Below are positions 1-14,250 of a stretch of DNA of 64,000 nt, one piece after another; position 1 is the stretch's first letter, and each line of letters opens with the position of its first letter. This DNA comes from Epiperipatus broadwayi. Lineage: Eukaryota > Onychophora > Udeonychophora > Euonychophora > Peripatidae. Where the stretch lies: assembly GCA_028023455.1 (NCBI GenBank), contig JAQFVV010000013.1, forward strand, positions 11,818,579 to 11,882,578, given 5' to 3'. A program made the position numbers and the translations under genes. The notes beneath the pieces are model-generated. The model made no database searches. It saw only the letters and a list, made by a program, of their open reading frames with translations, and had not been told where the DNA came from.

Positions 1-3000
1 CTTATAAAATAAATCATTATAGTAAATTATTTAAGCATATTTTTTTTAGTACTAAACACCAAGCTGTCTTAGGTAATAATGGGTAGTTATTAAAAATGAA
101 GACAGAGGGGGTAATACTAATTATGCACACCAAAATTATTGGCTAATTCACTCCCAGAGTGCAATATAATAAAAACTATATATGTTCTAACATAGTTGTA
201 GGGAGGTGGACTAATTAAGAAAAACAAGAACCAAGTAAACACAAACCTCAGCTCTGATTTAAAATAAGAAAAAAAATTAAAAATCAACAAAATTCTGAAA
301 TCTAATTGTATGGAAGTAGAATACCTTGCTGTCTAAAGATGTTTGAATAAGAAATCTTAAAAACCTTGCTATATTTTAAGCCATTTCCACGACTGCATAT
401 TTCCTAGGATTCACACTGGAGAAGGAAGTTAAAACCATGGAGATAAGTTTTTATTTGAATAAGTACTGCTTTAAACCCAGGAAAATTCAAGCAAAAGTAA
501 GCCTTTGCTTTTATGTTATGTATATTTTTAAAATATCTTCTTTGGAAATGACACGCAAATCATTTACAAGTAGACTAAAAAAATTGATAATGTTTATATT
601 TCACGCGCTAGTCTTGTTATCCAGTAGAACAAGATTGTGCTTATAAAGTAAAAATATCAAGAAAAAAATAATAATAATTCGAAATGATTTTAAAACAAGT
701 GTTATATATGGTATATAGTAAATAAATTTAAAAGTCATTTTGAAATAATCTAACTTTTAATAAAGTAAATATGAAAATATTTTTGTAATGTTATTCTCTA
801 TAGTCTGTGTATTTTTATCGCGGGAACCCATGTAATGAAAGAAATAGTCAATTACTAGTTGATTAAAATGCTAAATATGTCAACGTGATAATTGGATAAA
901 TTCGTCTTAATATTAGTAAACAGTTATTATTTTGCCAATGGAGATATAATAAATAAATGTTTGCTTTTAATGTCTTATTGAAAAATATACGTCGTAATAA
1001 TATTTACGGTTTTAAAAAAAAAAAAGTCCTACTACTTAAATATTGATACACATATATGGATTGCCATGCTGAGAGGAATAAAATTCACAAAGAGTTTTAA
1101 AAGAAAAAGGAAAGATAAATATACTAAGTAATAAAAATTCCACTAATTTTTCAGGGAAAAATTATCTTGATTTAAACGTAAATAAATGATTTTGTTATAT
1201 GTCATTTGAAATGCTTACCGAATAAATCAATAAAGATTTTAATAAGTTGGTTTTGAAGTTTGTTTTGAATTATCTAGAGCAAATTAGATAAATTTATCTT
1301 TTTAAATCTGCTACAATTAGAAACGTGGATGTTAATTGCCTGATGAATTATCGCCACAGAAACTCTCAAATAATTTCTACTTTTGTATAAGTGTTGAATT
1401 TTGTTCTATTATAAATACAACAGGATAACAAAATATATATGCTTAATCTAGACTGATTGCTCATCCTAATAACCATTTATATTATTCTAACTCACCAGGA
1501 TAAATAACTTGGAACAGAGTATAAAAGTTAATGGATAAAAATGTACACTTATTTTTTTTTATTACTGCTGTGTTACATATTACTTATGTAATGTGTTGTT
1601 TGGGGAAATTTATTTTAAAACGTATATGTTTTGGTTTTGGCATGAAAAATAAATATATATATATATATTGGATTAAAGAAAAAGAAAAATGTGTAAAATA
1701 TACACATCTATTTTATGTATATTTTTTTTTAGTTAAGGGAAAACCGGAAAATAGATATATAGCGTTTATCTAGAGAGTGATAAAATATTTGCTTCTCTCA
1801 TAGTTTAAAACTAATGTTAAGATATATTAATAAAAAGGTAAATGTACAGACATTTTATCAAAAATATCTATATTGGCATGACTGAATTATTTTCTGATAT
1901 AAAAGAAAATTTGATATAAACCTTTTTCATTTTTTAATTTGCTATAGAAGTGAACGTGTCCACTTTGAATACAAATACAGGTTTGATCTTTATTGTTTAA
2001 ATCCGCTGTGCTCTCTTTAATAAAAATATAGTTGTCATTCTAAAATGATTAACGATCATTGGACATAGGTATTTTGGTTTTGGCTGCTAATACATTAATG
2101 AGTTTACATTATAAAATGGAATATGTAGATTATCACTGTTATTGTTGGTATTGTTTTTATCTTGCTATAATTTGAGAATGACTAGTGACAGTTTTTAGTT
2201 AATGGGATGTTCCAATAAAATGGCATCCAATATATTAATATTTAGATGGAGCATAGGCTGATGGAGTGTCGCCTATGTCAGTCATGAGAGAAAAGATGGT
2301 AGAGTTTGAGCAGTAATTAAGGCTCATTGGTATAAATAATCCTAAAAAGAAAGGATATCTATGGTTTGAATTCTAGTCTTTTCATGGTGAGGCAAGGCCT
2401 ACACACATACGTATACCCATAGAGAGGTATAGAATCAGCCATATATTATTACACAACTGTCATGTTGTTTTATAAAGTCTCCCATCTTAGGGTTAAATTC
2501 CTCATGATAATATAGAGATAGTTTTTTTTTTCCACCGTGTATGGTGAAGTGTAACAGGTCAAAATCATATGGCAAGTATAAAACAGTGTTAAAGTTAGAA
2601 ACATTGATCTAGCATAGTGTTTTCTTAATTAAAATGGTGTTTATGATGTTGGAGGATCATCATCAGTTGTTGACAGACCAAGCCAGAATCTAGTTGTAAT
2701 TGTAGAATTTAAAATGTAAAAGTAAGAGATGCACACTGGCAGAATGGATTCATTTTTTATCAGATAATGATGTGACAATAAAATTGTAAGATCAGTTATG
2801 TATTCAAGGGTTGAGCTGTGGACATAGGTAATGCTTAATGAGATCTAGGTGTCTTTGATTTTTGAATGTTTAATCATATTCATTTAATGCACTAAACTTA
2901 TTCATTTCAAAGTTAAATAAGTTAGTAATTGCACAGAATGTGATAATTGCCCTTATCATATTCTGATAAAAGATAGGGCTTTGGGATAATGCAATACTTT

Positions 3001-4139
3001 ATAATGTTGGAATTCTAAATTTAAACTTTGTGCATATCCTAGAGTTCTAAATATACTGCTATTATGTAATTTAAGTGCTAGTGCAGCTTAAATAGGTTTT
3101 AGTATCTGATTCTTAAAAATATGCCAAAGTGTAACAAATGATATTTTGAACATTATTTTCTATTTGGTTGTATCATTTGCTGAGTATATGGTCAAGGGGA
3201 TAATAAGTATTTGTCCCATCCATAAATTATTTTAACAGATTAGTTTTATTTCATGCCATATCTGTAAATTAAAATTTTGTACATAGTGTAAATAAAGTTT
3301 GTTGTATTTAAAAATTTATGTAGTTGCATGAAGTCTTATTGCTAATTACCACATCTATACACTATTATTGTTATTGCTATCAACCTATCAGAAGATAAAT
3401 TTGAAATCATCATCAACCAATATAGTACTAGTAACTATATTATGCTATATTATAATGGTTTTGGTCAGTCTTATAATTTATTAGTACATCTAATGCATCA
3501 TCACACAATAATTAAAATGTTGATAACTTGTAGTACAGATTGTTTTAAACAATATATTAAAAGATAAACATAGTCTTGATTTGATTGATTTAGTTAGATC
3601 TGCAGAGCTATCGTTCACTGATCTTGATCACATTGTTTATAATTATTTAGGAAAAGGAATTTGGTAAGTTATTGATTTTTAATTAGATAAAAGTCATTCC
3701 CAGTCATAAATTTTAAAGCTGATATTAGTTATAAAGTTTATTTAGAACTGCTAAGTATAATTCTTAATTTAAGTTATATTGAGAGCTATTAGGTACATTA
3801 TGTTTGGGTAGTGGTAAAATCCCTCGTACTGACCCAAATATAGTTTATATAATGATTTTGAGTGTTTGAACCCTGAGAAGAATTAGTTGTTAAGTTTTAA
3901 GATCGAATTTAAGTTTGTAATAAAGTTATATCTTGTTAATTATTATAGTTGAACTTAAAATAGATTACTTTCACTGTTTTATGAAAGTTAGCTAAGCTTT
4001 AATATGTAAATTACTTATTTTGGCATAAGATGTATAGTTTGTTTTAACTTCATGATAGATATTCTGGTTGTGTCAAGCTTGAAATCCTTATTTTTTATTT
4101 AGCTTATCTTTTTACCATTGAATACCATATTAGTTTATA
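1..4139. other. AT-rich non-coding DNA, no gene seen
   Basis: I see no exon with convincing splice sites and no transposon ends here. Open frames are short and lysine/phenylalanine/isoleucine-rich, as expected from AT composition. An isolated RIHTGE-like hexapeptide is readable at 406-423 (plus), but no C2H2 finger surrounds it. A small perfect hairpin with arms cataggc/gcctatg lies near 2252-2278. CpG is very rare, especially at 3000-4100. If the RCBTB-type gene continues leftward this would be intron. Confidence 0.6.
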
Positions 4140-4440
4140 ATTTAAGATTTCAGCCTCCATCATTAACATTTTTCTTCAATTTCATCTTGATCAATTCTTT
4201 TAGTTATTCATTCTCATTTGACATTAATTCACTATCATAATTGATTAATCTTACATTAACTTTTATTCTCTTATCATCTTCACTATTCATTAACTATTAT
4301 TCTATCATCCTCTTAATCATTCATTATTCTCATACATATTCATTCTTTTCTCTTCACTCTTAGATTCCTTTCATTCCCCTATTCCATTATTACTTCTTTC
4401 CATCATCCATTAGTCATCTACATCATAATTTATTTATCAT
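4140..4440. repeat. Pyrimidine-rich TCATT low-complexity tract
   Basis: About 300 bases of C/T-rich plus strand built from degenerate TCATT, TTCAT and TCATC words, with almost no G. There is no fixed period, so this is low complexity rather than a clean satellite. Confidence 0.6.
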
Positions 4441-4734
4441 TTCATGTATAAGCTTAATTTCATAATCACTCAAGACATATAATTATTAGTTATTTTATTA
4501 ATTTGCTGAATATCAAAGTTAACTCATCTCATTTTGTTTGTGTGGATTTCAAAGCTGGTTTGACCAGAAGATTTATCTTTATTAGTCGCCTTGTGATCTT
4601 CTTTAGATTGACAGTTTCATGCTAGTTTTATTCAATCCAGGAATCATTTCGTTAGTTTTGCATTTTTTTGTTTCTTCATGCTTATATTATTGATCGTGTG
4701 AGTATGTTAGGTTCCATAAGAAAATTTAATCACT

Positions 4735-4960
4735 AAAATGTGCGGTATGATTCATTGGTGACCAGCTAGATCAGGAAGCTAGGTTACAGATGCGATTATG
4801 GCACTTGCCAACATGACATAACTGTTAGTAGATGAAAGCTGGCTGTTGCCAAGTTACAGTTATGATTATGCTGACCAAGGTGGATGGCATGATGATTGGC
4901 TGTAGTTATGGTACAGTAGTGATTATGGTGCCTAAAACATGTGATATGATTCATTTATAG
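4735..4960 (+). repeat. Degenerate tandem repeat, about 60 bp unit
   Basis: Three diverged copies share a 'ttacag..atgattatg' core, at about 4785, 4855 and 4912, each followed by a short G-rich stretch. This stretch is richer in G than its surroundings. It is weak but looks like an old minisatellite. Confidence 0.4.
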
Positions 4961-5288
4961 TACAGCGGTCTTTGGGAGAAGGTTACTATATATATATTAT
5001 TTTCTAGTTAAACGTAAGTCTTATTTTTACTTTATCTCACTATTATCAATAACAAGTAATTACATGATGAATAAACATCTCATCACTGAGAAAAAAAAAA
5101 GTAATTACAATTAACTAAATAGAGTTTTGGCAATGTAGTATAATAACTGCTTTGGATTCATCCATTTTACAATTTATAAGTTTAAATATATATATATATG
5201 CTAAAGTTAAAAGAAAAAAAACTGATTTATCAATTTCTCATATAAAATTTCAATTTATCCAGCAAAAGGTGAGAAAGCTCCAAAATTT

Positions 5289-5333
5289 CACACACACACA
5301 CGCACGCACACACACACCCCAACACACACCCAC
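5289..5333. repeat. (CA)n microsatellite, interrupted
   Basis: A CA dinucleotide run interrupted by CGCA and CCCCAA words. It creates a meaningless His/Thr open frame on the plus strand. Confidence 0.9.
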
Positions 5334-6204
5334 ATAAAACTGATATTATAGAAAAATATACAAAATAGAATACATTAAAACAAATATAATAAAACAGGAT
5401 TTAAAACAGTTCTACAATAACTATATTATGATAATTACAACTGAGATTACATTTAGTTAATAGTTCATTTAAAATTATGTATGCATGCATGAAATTTCTA
5501 TATGTTTATAACTCATAAACGTAAAATTAGTAAATAAAGTTATTTTGTTTAGTATTACAATTCAAACAAAAAGACATTTATTAGAATGAATATATTAAAA
5601 TAAAATATCTGAAAACTCAAAAGAGACATTATAAATTATTTAATTGTTAAAAATAAATCACTGTAGAAATTTTTTTTTAAATAATTCAAATTAAGATACA
5701 ATATTAAAGATTTAATATTATTATTATTACGATTATTTCTTTCATTCATTTTATCCAATATCCGGAAATTTACCACTCAAAATAAACTCAGACAATTTAT
5801 GATCGACTGCTATTCAGTATCACCATAACAATAGACAATTTTTCCCTGGAAAACTTAAAACACATTAAGAACCGTGGATAATAATAACTAGGCTATAAAT
5901 GTGACTTTTTGACAAAATCAAATCAGTTTTTATAAAACTATAGTGTATCCAAAATCCAATTGAATATTGTATTCTCCAGAATGGCCCGAGTAGAAACAAA
6001 TTCACTCTGGGCATTTTGCTTCACTAATAAAAAGTATCTTTTTCTTCAACTTATAGCTTTCGTTCTATATATATATGACATCAACCTGTAAGCGGTCTAT
6101 ATCTAGGTACATATGTCACTTGAAATTTATTCCCATTGTAGCTTTTGTAACTCACTGATGCAACTTTATATTCTCGATCAATAAAGTTTTATATATATAT
6201 ATGT

Positions 6205-6290
6205 CATAGCATCGACCGGGACGCAAACCCACAACCGTCTGCAGCCAACTACTTGCTTGCAAGGCTGCTGTGATGACCTCTCGGCTAAAA
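6205..6290 (-). repeat. tRNA-derived SINE head (candidate)
   Basis: On the minus strand there is a tRNA-like arrangement: GCCGAGAGGTC resembles a D-arm/A box, and about 50 bases on GGGTTTGCGTCCC resembles a T-arm/B box. A TA microsatellite follows at 6188-6203. The acceptor stem does not pair, so this is not a functional tRNA. CpG content is higher than in the flanks, which suggests a relatively recent insertion. Confidence 0.45.
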
Positions 6291-6299
6291 AATAAAATG

Positions 6300-8770
6300 G
6301 ATAAACAACAAGGATTATCACTAAACACTGTTTTAAAAAATATATAATTTACTGTCTTAATAGAATTTTAATTTTACTGTTTTAATAGAATTTTGGAAAA
6401 TTGCTTATGGGATACTCATTATAGCATCAATCAAGTCATTTGTCTCTTCAAAATAATTTTGCCTAACTTTTTTGAAAACTATATATGTGGATTACCTTGC
6501 TGTAGATTGCTGAAAGTTAAAACTTTATACCAGATGAAGCTAAATCAATATATAAATTCGCAGCTTTAGAGAAAATGCTTAACTCTTAATGAAAATCAAT
6601 GAAGTTAATTTGATCTATAGATTATTTATTTGGTAGGTCTAATAAATTATTAAAACAGCCTGAACTATATAGCAAAATAAATTAAGTGTGCTTAAACCAA
6701 AGGATTACTAATCTACTTCCTTTAAAATATGTGATTAATGCCAACCATAAGCATATTAGTCTACAAGTGTTTCTCTAAAGGATTAAACTGCTCTCTTCAC
6801 ATAAAACTACAATTCAAAGTCAGTCCTATAATAATGGATTTGTGATTATGAATTCCATAATATGAAAATATAATAATCATCATAAATTACCAACATTTTA
6901 AAATCGATTAATATGCTAATTGTACAATCTGGAATAGAATTACTAAATGTGTTTTATTAAATTTCTTAAAATCATTATATTAAATGTTACTAAGGATTTA
7001 AACTTATGAAAGCAATTACCCTATGCTATTTAATGTTACTTCTTAGATTAAAGTACTGTCAGCAAATTATAAATGCTAGAATACACTGCAGAGTGTAAAT
7101 ATTTCCACAGAATAATTGTCAACATTTCATGAAAATAGGATTATGTATTTGAAGAATCACTTAAATAAACTTTGTTTATAATTGTTGAATTATTTAGTTT
7201 ATAGTTATTATTAATGTAATAATAAATAAATAATAAAGTTCTCAAGATAAGGCTGAGATATGAAGGGACAGTAAAATTATTAATGATATTGAGTATGAAT
7301 GTAATATATGTGATTTACATTTTATACTGGAATCAGATTGCTTTTAGTTAAATGAACTTATAAACTTCAGTAAACCCATTTATGTTTGATTGATTTTTAT
7401 GTTTTATTAGTCCTTGAATTTAGCCTCAGATTAATAGGTACTAAATATTCTGAGTAGATGATCACATCAGTAAGGAACAGCTTTCTGTATAGTGTCTATG
7501 AATTGTATAATTTGAAATGCTGTACTATACAATAAAACAATTTTATAGTATAAACAAACTAAATCATATTTGTTAGTACAAATATACATCTAACTAATTA
7601 TTTAAACTAAATATAAGAAGCATAGCCAGCCATCCTAGTAAAATATATGAATATCATCATGAATGAAGCTATGTATTTTGTATAGTGTTTGGAGTACTAA
7701 GTAAAAAATTTTTTACTCCAAATGAGTTAAAGAACTATCCAACTTTTATAGAAAAAGATTGACAATCTATTAATTATTATTATAAAAATAATTAAGGACA
7801 TTGTAGAACATTCTTACTCTTCTGAAAGATAGATTAGAATTTGACTTACTATCATTCAATCCTCTCCAATAGAGTGCCATGTCTTTGCAGCACTTTAGAA
7901 TTACACACATAATCATAACCCAGGATTAGCTTATTCGTGAAAAACAAACAATATTAATCTATTAAAATTATTATAAAATTTATTTTTAAATTGCATTTAT
8001 TATTTGCTTGTTATTTTGTTTATATACTTGTTAATTATAATAAAGCAATTATTATATTTAAATACATCTGTTTGTCATTACTGAAATCATTTTCTTTAAA
8101 TATTGTTGAAATAAAAGGTCATACTTCCAAGCTATTAAATTACATATTCCTTTATTAAATTTATATATATCATTTATTATTCTATTGCTATCCGAAAGTC
8201 AAATTAATAGGATAGGATGATGCATAATAAAATTCCCTTTAATATTCAACATACCTAGAATAACAATAAACTTTAAATCTATACATCTTTTAATTGAATG
8301 ATTAAGATTTTGTTAATAACTCTGAGAATTAATTAATTAAACATTATATTTAACTTAGAATTGAGAAATGAGAGACTATTAATTATAAATGCATACTAAT
8401 TTGTTTCAAAGTATTTCTTTACATAAAAGATATCTTAACAGAAAATATGCATTTAAGAATACAGTAAGATTATTACCATACAACTATAAGAATACTCTGA
8501 GAAAATTAGTTCTTAAATTGTAATGCATTATTAAATCCTGAATAGTTATATTTATTTTATATGGAAAAAAAACATTCACTCTTTTTAATTTACTTTTCTT
8601 AAATATACAACCAATATTAAAAGCACTCCACATAAAATTCATTCATTTCAAGCAGTCGTTTTTTACTCCTATCTGATTGTGACTTGAACTTTGGGTTATA
8701 ATATATTGTACCAGTCAGAATTGTATGTTCATCTAACAAGAATTAGCATTTAAGCAAAAGTACCTAGAGT
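6300..8770. other. AT-rich non-coding DNA, nothing recognised
   Basis: About 2.5 kb with no supported exon, TIR or long repeat. CpG is almost absent (about 2-3 per kb by hand count). Probably old intronic or intergenic sequence. Confidence 0.6.
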
Positions 8771-8774
8771 TCAA

Positions 8775-11560
8775 TCATATACGAGATACACAGGTCAGGG
8801 ATATTCATGAACTCTGCCCTATTGCCCACTTCCCAAGTCTATCCCATTACAAACAACATTTCTGACGATAGCAGCCTACCTTTCAATTATCTCCGGCCCA
8901 TAGGGTCAGCAGAGACACAAGAGACCTAATGCTTAACTAAATGATAGCGTAACATAATAACAGATGTGCACGCATGAACCAATAAAATCTCCAAAAGATA
9001 GATTAAATATGAATTTATTTAGCATGATATTAATAATAAGAATCGATTAATATGTGAATAGCTGGATATAGAGATTTACAATAAGTTAAAACCTTTAATA
9101 TACAAAGAATACTCGATCTAGGTTTCACTTACGGTCCCTTAGGCATTCCATATTAACCTTAATAACATATCTTAAGGGTTGATGGATATGCATTACTAAA
9201 CATACATGGTAAGAAATTAATTATTTAAACCGATGCGGCTTAATATGCTAATACAATTTAACGGGTTTCTATTATTCACGCTATGACATTTTTAAATCAT
9301 TAAAACTATGACAGACTGCAATAGCCATACATGGGCTTTTAGAATGAATATTTATAAGATTTCAAGTTACATAGAATATAACAAAATTCAATAATTGTAA
9401 GTGGGCTTTTATTATACCTATTACATAGTAAATGAACTAGCGAGCTTGGATTACACCTGGATTTCATTCGAGTTACATTGACAATAGATTAATTATTTTG
9501 GGACCTTATGAGATGATTCACCACTTATGATTTACGAAAAGAATAAGGAAAAGCATAACTATTTCGACATTGTCACATGACTCGACCTTTATAGTTTTTA
9601 TTAATAGTTAATTATTAACGTATTTAATAGCGATCAAACGAAGGGTGGACAGCACTAATAAGCGATAATATATAATAAGGCAAATTAAATTTACATTATA
9701 ACGAGAACTTGGGATAGCTTAGGAAAATCATATCATCATAGCTTACAGGCATCTAAAATATATGAGGAAGGATGAACAATAGCGTGCAGACCAGATGACA
9801 CTGTTTGAGAGGATGAGAATCTTCATCAACTTGAGGACGAAGAATATAGGCTTAACTGCACTTGTGACAGATAGCATCCAAGGAGGTGGTCAGCAAGATA
9901 CCATGGTTCCGATTTGTCGAATGTTAACCCATAGCAGCGCTTACACAACCAGCACAATCTGTGGGAATTGGGCCTCCACACTCCGCCGAGAAATGTGCTT
10001 TATGGATTCCAATAATGGGAGAAAGTATGATAAAGCAACTTTTGATTTATGAACGCTATCATCGGGACACGTTGCGAAGGCTTTCAGGTTTGTCTTAACC
10101 CTGATTTATCTGGCCTAAAATAGTAATTAAGCCTAGCGTAATGAATTAATTATGTGCAAGCAATCCCAAAAAGGGGGCATACAATTTACTTAAAGAACTT
10201 ATCTGACACATTACTAATAGAATATAAGAATTAAGAATCCCTTCGTTAAACGCATATTAACACGCCCGAGAAATTAATTACTTAAATTATCGTTAGGTGA
10301 CGGGCTACTTATATAATGAATCATCACTTAAAATGAGGATCTGAATTTAATTTATTTAATACGGAACTTCTATAATATTGATCAATAGCGTGAAATAATA
10401 GTAAATAATTTAGTTTAAATAGCATTATATGGCATAATATTAATTAATAAAACATAGTTTAGGAGTACTTCTCAATCGGGCGAATTTTATAGTGTAGTAA
10501 GAAAACTTACGTTTACGGTTAAATATTCCCTAATGGCGGAATAGCAAAAATAAAATAAGATTGATTCACCAGATTGAGTTATTAGCATATTAAAATTGGT
10601 ATGATTTGCATATTATTAAATAAAAAAATTTGCCGCATTTAAAATAAAAATACAATAAGAGTGAAAACCTAGCATTAGAGTTTAGAAAGTAAAATACAAT
10701 TTAAATATAAAAGCAAAAAGAAATCAAAAAGAAGGTCATGTTTAAGCAATTAATCGGTTTAGCATTACCGATGGAAAAATAAGCAATTACATTTTGAAAT
10801 TATAAGGATTACAAAACTAGAGATATTTAAAAAGATATACATTAAGTGATTGGAATTAACATTATCGAAGGTTGAAGTTTACTTTTTATGATTAAGAGGA
10901 TTATTAAGATGAAAGCATTAGAGTTCATTTTGCAGCAGGGAATTATCTTTCTTTCAGATGACTTCACGGCCGTATGTACACATGTTGGTTCCATGTTTTA
11001 CGAAATATAGTTAATTTAGCAGTATTTTGACAAAATTGGAGTTTCAGTCCATTCCTTATGTAATATACAGTTCATTTTGGCAGTAGTTTGGACATGATGG
11101 CTTACGAGTACTTTGGCATTGGTTAGATCTTGGAAAGATCAGGGAAGCAAATCTAAATTCTACTCACTCACCATTTTACGTTTCTAAGTGACGTAACTTC
11201 CCCCAGCAACAGCGTTAGAAAATAACATGTAGGTCTCTTTTAGTTAGGAAATGCGGTGGTATTTATACTCGTTTGTGACTGCCTTTGGGTAATCCCCGGA
11301 TGTATGTTAACGGTTACAATGATATAGCAAATTTTGAAGGATGAGCGAGATCAAGTTCGAGAGAGCTGGTCTTAATCTATTTTAGGCTGAAAATAGACCT
11401 GCGGAACAAATGTTAAGTAACGTGAAATTTAAATAAACCTGTATTAGAATAAAAACAGATTCTTTCTGAATTTGGAATACGGTAAGTCTTTTGTTTAATA
11501 CATTTGCATTGCACTCTCGAACTTTCTCCCTATTAAAATAGATATGAATAAAAGTATACA
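8775..11560. other. CpG-retaining block of unknown nature
   Basis: CpG dinucleotides rise to roughly 25 per kb by hand count between about 9060 and 11160, against about 2-5 per kb on either side, while the sequence stays AT-rich. No terminal repeats or conserved protein are visible. It could be an unmethylated regulatory region, a younger insertion with lost ends, or foreign DNA. A short, more GC-rich frame lies inside at 9795-10052. Confidence 0.5.
9795..10052 (+). other. Unassigned 85-codon open frame, possibly exonic or transposon-derived
   Basis: The frame reads MTLFERMRIFINL... to ...KATFDL and is richer in GC and CpG than its surroundings. I recognise no domain and see no convincing splice sites or duplicated ends. 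The minus strand also has mRNA-like composition here, so the coding strand is not certain. It may be a captured gene fragment or an old transposon piece. Confidence 0.2.
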
Positions 11561-13548
11561 TAATACAACACTCGTAATTATTAAGTTTTATCTGTTACAT
11601 ACACATACGCATGATTGTTTACGGTAATAGAAATATATAATTTATATGTATATTAATTTTAGATGAATGTAAAGTTCACAAAGACATAAACAATCATGTG
11701 CATCAGTATACCTTCACTCCCTAGTGGTTTATGATTAAATGATTGGGTTTGAACACGTTTGGAGGTTTCAAACATCACCAGAAAGTGAAGTCAAATGTGT
11801 GCAACAGATTTGAGTGCTTCAATATATATAAATTGAACATTCCAAACACTTTTGGTAATCAACTTTTTTTCTTGAATTAGAAAGTCTATTGCTAATATAC
11901 AATAGGTTTACATTTCTATAAAGTTTTTCTAGTAATGCCATTGCAAGTCAGTTTTGCTAATTTATTGATACTCAGGGCATTAAAGCCTCTTAACTCCATG
12001 CATGGGTAATATACTCTTAATATAGCAGGTAACAGACTACAATTTATGGTTCCATATTAGTTCTTGGAAGTTATCCATTTACCTGGTATAACATGGCTAG
12101 AAAGCAATGGTCTGATGCATGACTGGTGGTTCTTAGCTACTTGTTTTGAAAAAGCTCTATATATAAATTTGATTTATGATTATTTAAATGGGAATATACA
12201 GATAAGAATTCTTCCACGCTCTTTACTTCTGTAGATTAGAAGATATTTTCTATTAAAGCAGACAGAATTTACTATTACAATTAGCTAAGAAATACTGCTG
12301 ATATCGGTTTTACTCATGCGAGCTTGCTATCTGTTTTTCAAAAACATCTCTGATGTCTGATCATCTTGTTTTACAAATCCTTAATTATTTATCACTTAAA
12401 TGATCAAATTGTAGCTTTTACTATTTTTACTTTTACACAAATTAAAAATTTATAATTGGAAAGTATTTCTTTTACATTACAGCTTGACAAAACTGAATTT
12501 TCTGTGCAATAAATTTGGACTAAAAATTATTATTTTCACCATCAAGTTTCATCTATCCTTCCTGAAAAAAAATTATATATCTCTAGAACAACTGATTAAC
12601 TTCCCCAGAATATCTTCTCATGCATTGGACTAGAGGTTCCAGATGGAAGTTAGAAATTGCAATATCACTTTTTATTTAACAATTTCTGCCACTCAGATGA
12701 TATAAAAAGTATGCAATGATTCAAAATAAAAACCTTTGGATTTTCATTTTTTTAAATTTCTAAAATGCAAATTGTGTTCATTGTATTGACTAGTTGGCCT
12801 GAATATGTGGCAATAATTTTTGAGAAATACATTGAATGTTAATTCAAGTTTCTCACCATCCTGAAAAAGAAATGGCCTATAAAATATATATATATATGGC
12901 AGATATTTTATATGTTATCTATGGAGTAACTGAATCTAAAAAGCCCACACATACCTAACAACTATTTTCTCCACCCCATAATACGCATGCAAAATAGTGA
13001 GTGTATATAATAAGTGAGTTATGCATAACAAGTAATATCACTATACTGCTCGTATTTCTTCAGCCTAGTAGTGAAGACCTTCAACTTTTAATTTATATTC
13101 TTTTTCCTCATGTTATCTTTAAAGACTTGGACTGTTGTATACTCTTCCACAATTTAAGTTATTTTGCTGCAACCTGGGACATTTTGTTTTGCCAAGGGCA
13201 TGTTGCGAATTAGTTTCCAGCAACTCATCTATGGATAGTCCTATAGTTGTGATATGTATACTTTTTCTAATTTTGTTCTCATCCCAGTACATTTTTTACC
13301 TTAAGTCTATCATATCATAAACATCCATCAGTCTAGAAATCAGACGAATCTCTCTCTGGACACATTTTTGAAATACATAGTGCATTTATTTTTTGCAAGT
13401 GATTAACTTTAATTTCATTTAAAACTTTATTTTTCTGGATATACTTTTCACTCCATATATCTTGAACCAGATTCATTTAAAGGACTTATTCTTGCTGATT
13501 TGAATTCCTTTTATAATAACTTTAAATTTATATTTTTAATATTACAGG
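11561..13548. other. Non-coding DNA, nothing recognised
   Basis: No supported gene or element. There is an isolated B-box-like word (GGGTTTGAACAC) near 11745 but no matching A box at normal spacing. TA microsatellites occur at 11820 and 12885. Confidence 0.5.
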
Positions 13549-14250
13549 GAAAGGGCCGGTCCTTCAAGCAGAGAAGAAAATGCCATCAATAGCAGATACA
13601 ATCAATGATACCAACAATCAGACCAAACTATGCAAAGCATAACACAATCACATTTCCAGACCATGGACTATCTTGACTACTAGATTCAAATGCCTGCCAC
13701 TCAAAGCATTTTTATTTATTTCCAAAATAAAACCTCAGGTGCCAGCTAATCCTAATTTATAATTAGCATGCCTGGACAACAGGTAAACACAATCCCCAGC
13801 ACTTAAAATATCACATGACTAGCTCACACTCTGTCTCAGGGTTCAGCATATTTCTTAACACATAAAATAACTCTAAACTAATTTATTGGTGATGCAATGA
13901 AAAGAGAGTAAGAGAAAATAGACAAAATAACAATTACGGCAAATATTAACATTTAATTATTTACACACACATTTATTTAACATAATATAAAATAACATAA
14001 TAAATCTTACATAAGAAAAATATAAATGACTTTAGGCTACAGTTATAATAGTCTGTTAATTAAAGTTCATTCATTTAAAATAAAGAGTCTAGACTGTGAT
14101 CAAAATATATTTTAAAATATCTTTATCTAGGTTTTCATGATTGTCAGTTTCCAACCGGGTGGCTTTTTGTTCTCCATCGATGGTTCCAGGGCTTGTTTTC
14201 CTTTCTTTGGGTTGACAATAAGAGGGAGAGTTGTGGCAGTATTTACTTAC

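Noticed and set aside
406-423. RIHTGE-like peptide suggesting a C2H2 zinc-finger linker
   Set aside because: No Cys pair or second finger around it and stops follow at once; chance or very old fragment.
6300-6540. Tiny minus-strand exon at 6490-6510 (CAG|...CAAG|GTAATC)
   Set aside because: Only about 14 nt, no conserved peptide, and a similar word at about 330 suggests a diverged repeat.
8775-11560. Mitochondrial or bacterial DNA insertion as the source of the CpG-rich block
   Set aside because: No recognisable rRNA, tRNA or mitochondrial or bacterial protein; composition alone is not enough.
13549-13745. Acceptor-like 'ttttaatattacag' followed by GC-richer sequence and AATAAA, resembling a plus-strand terminal exon
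   Set aside because: Two frames are equally possible, neither matches a known family, and no upstream exon was found. It remains possible but unsupported.
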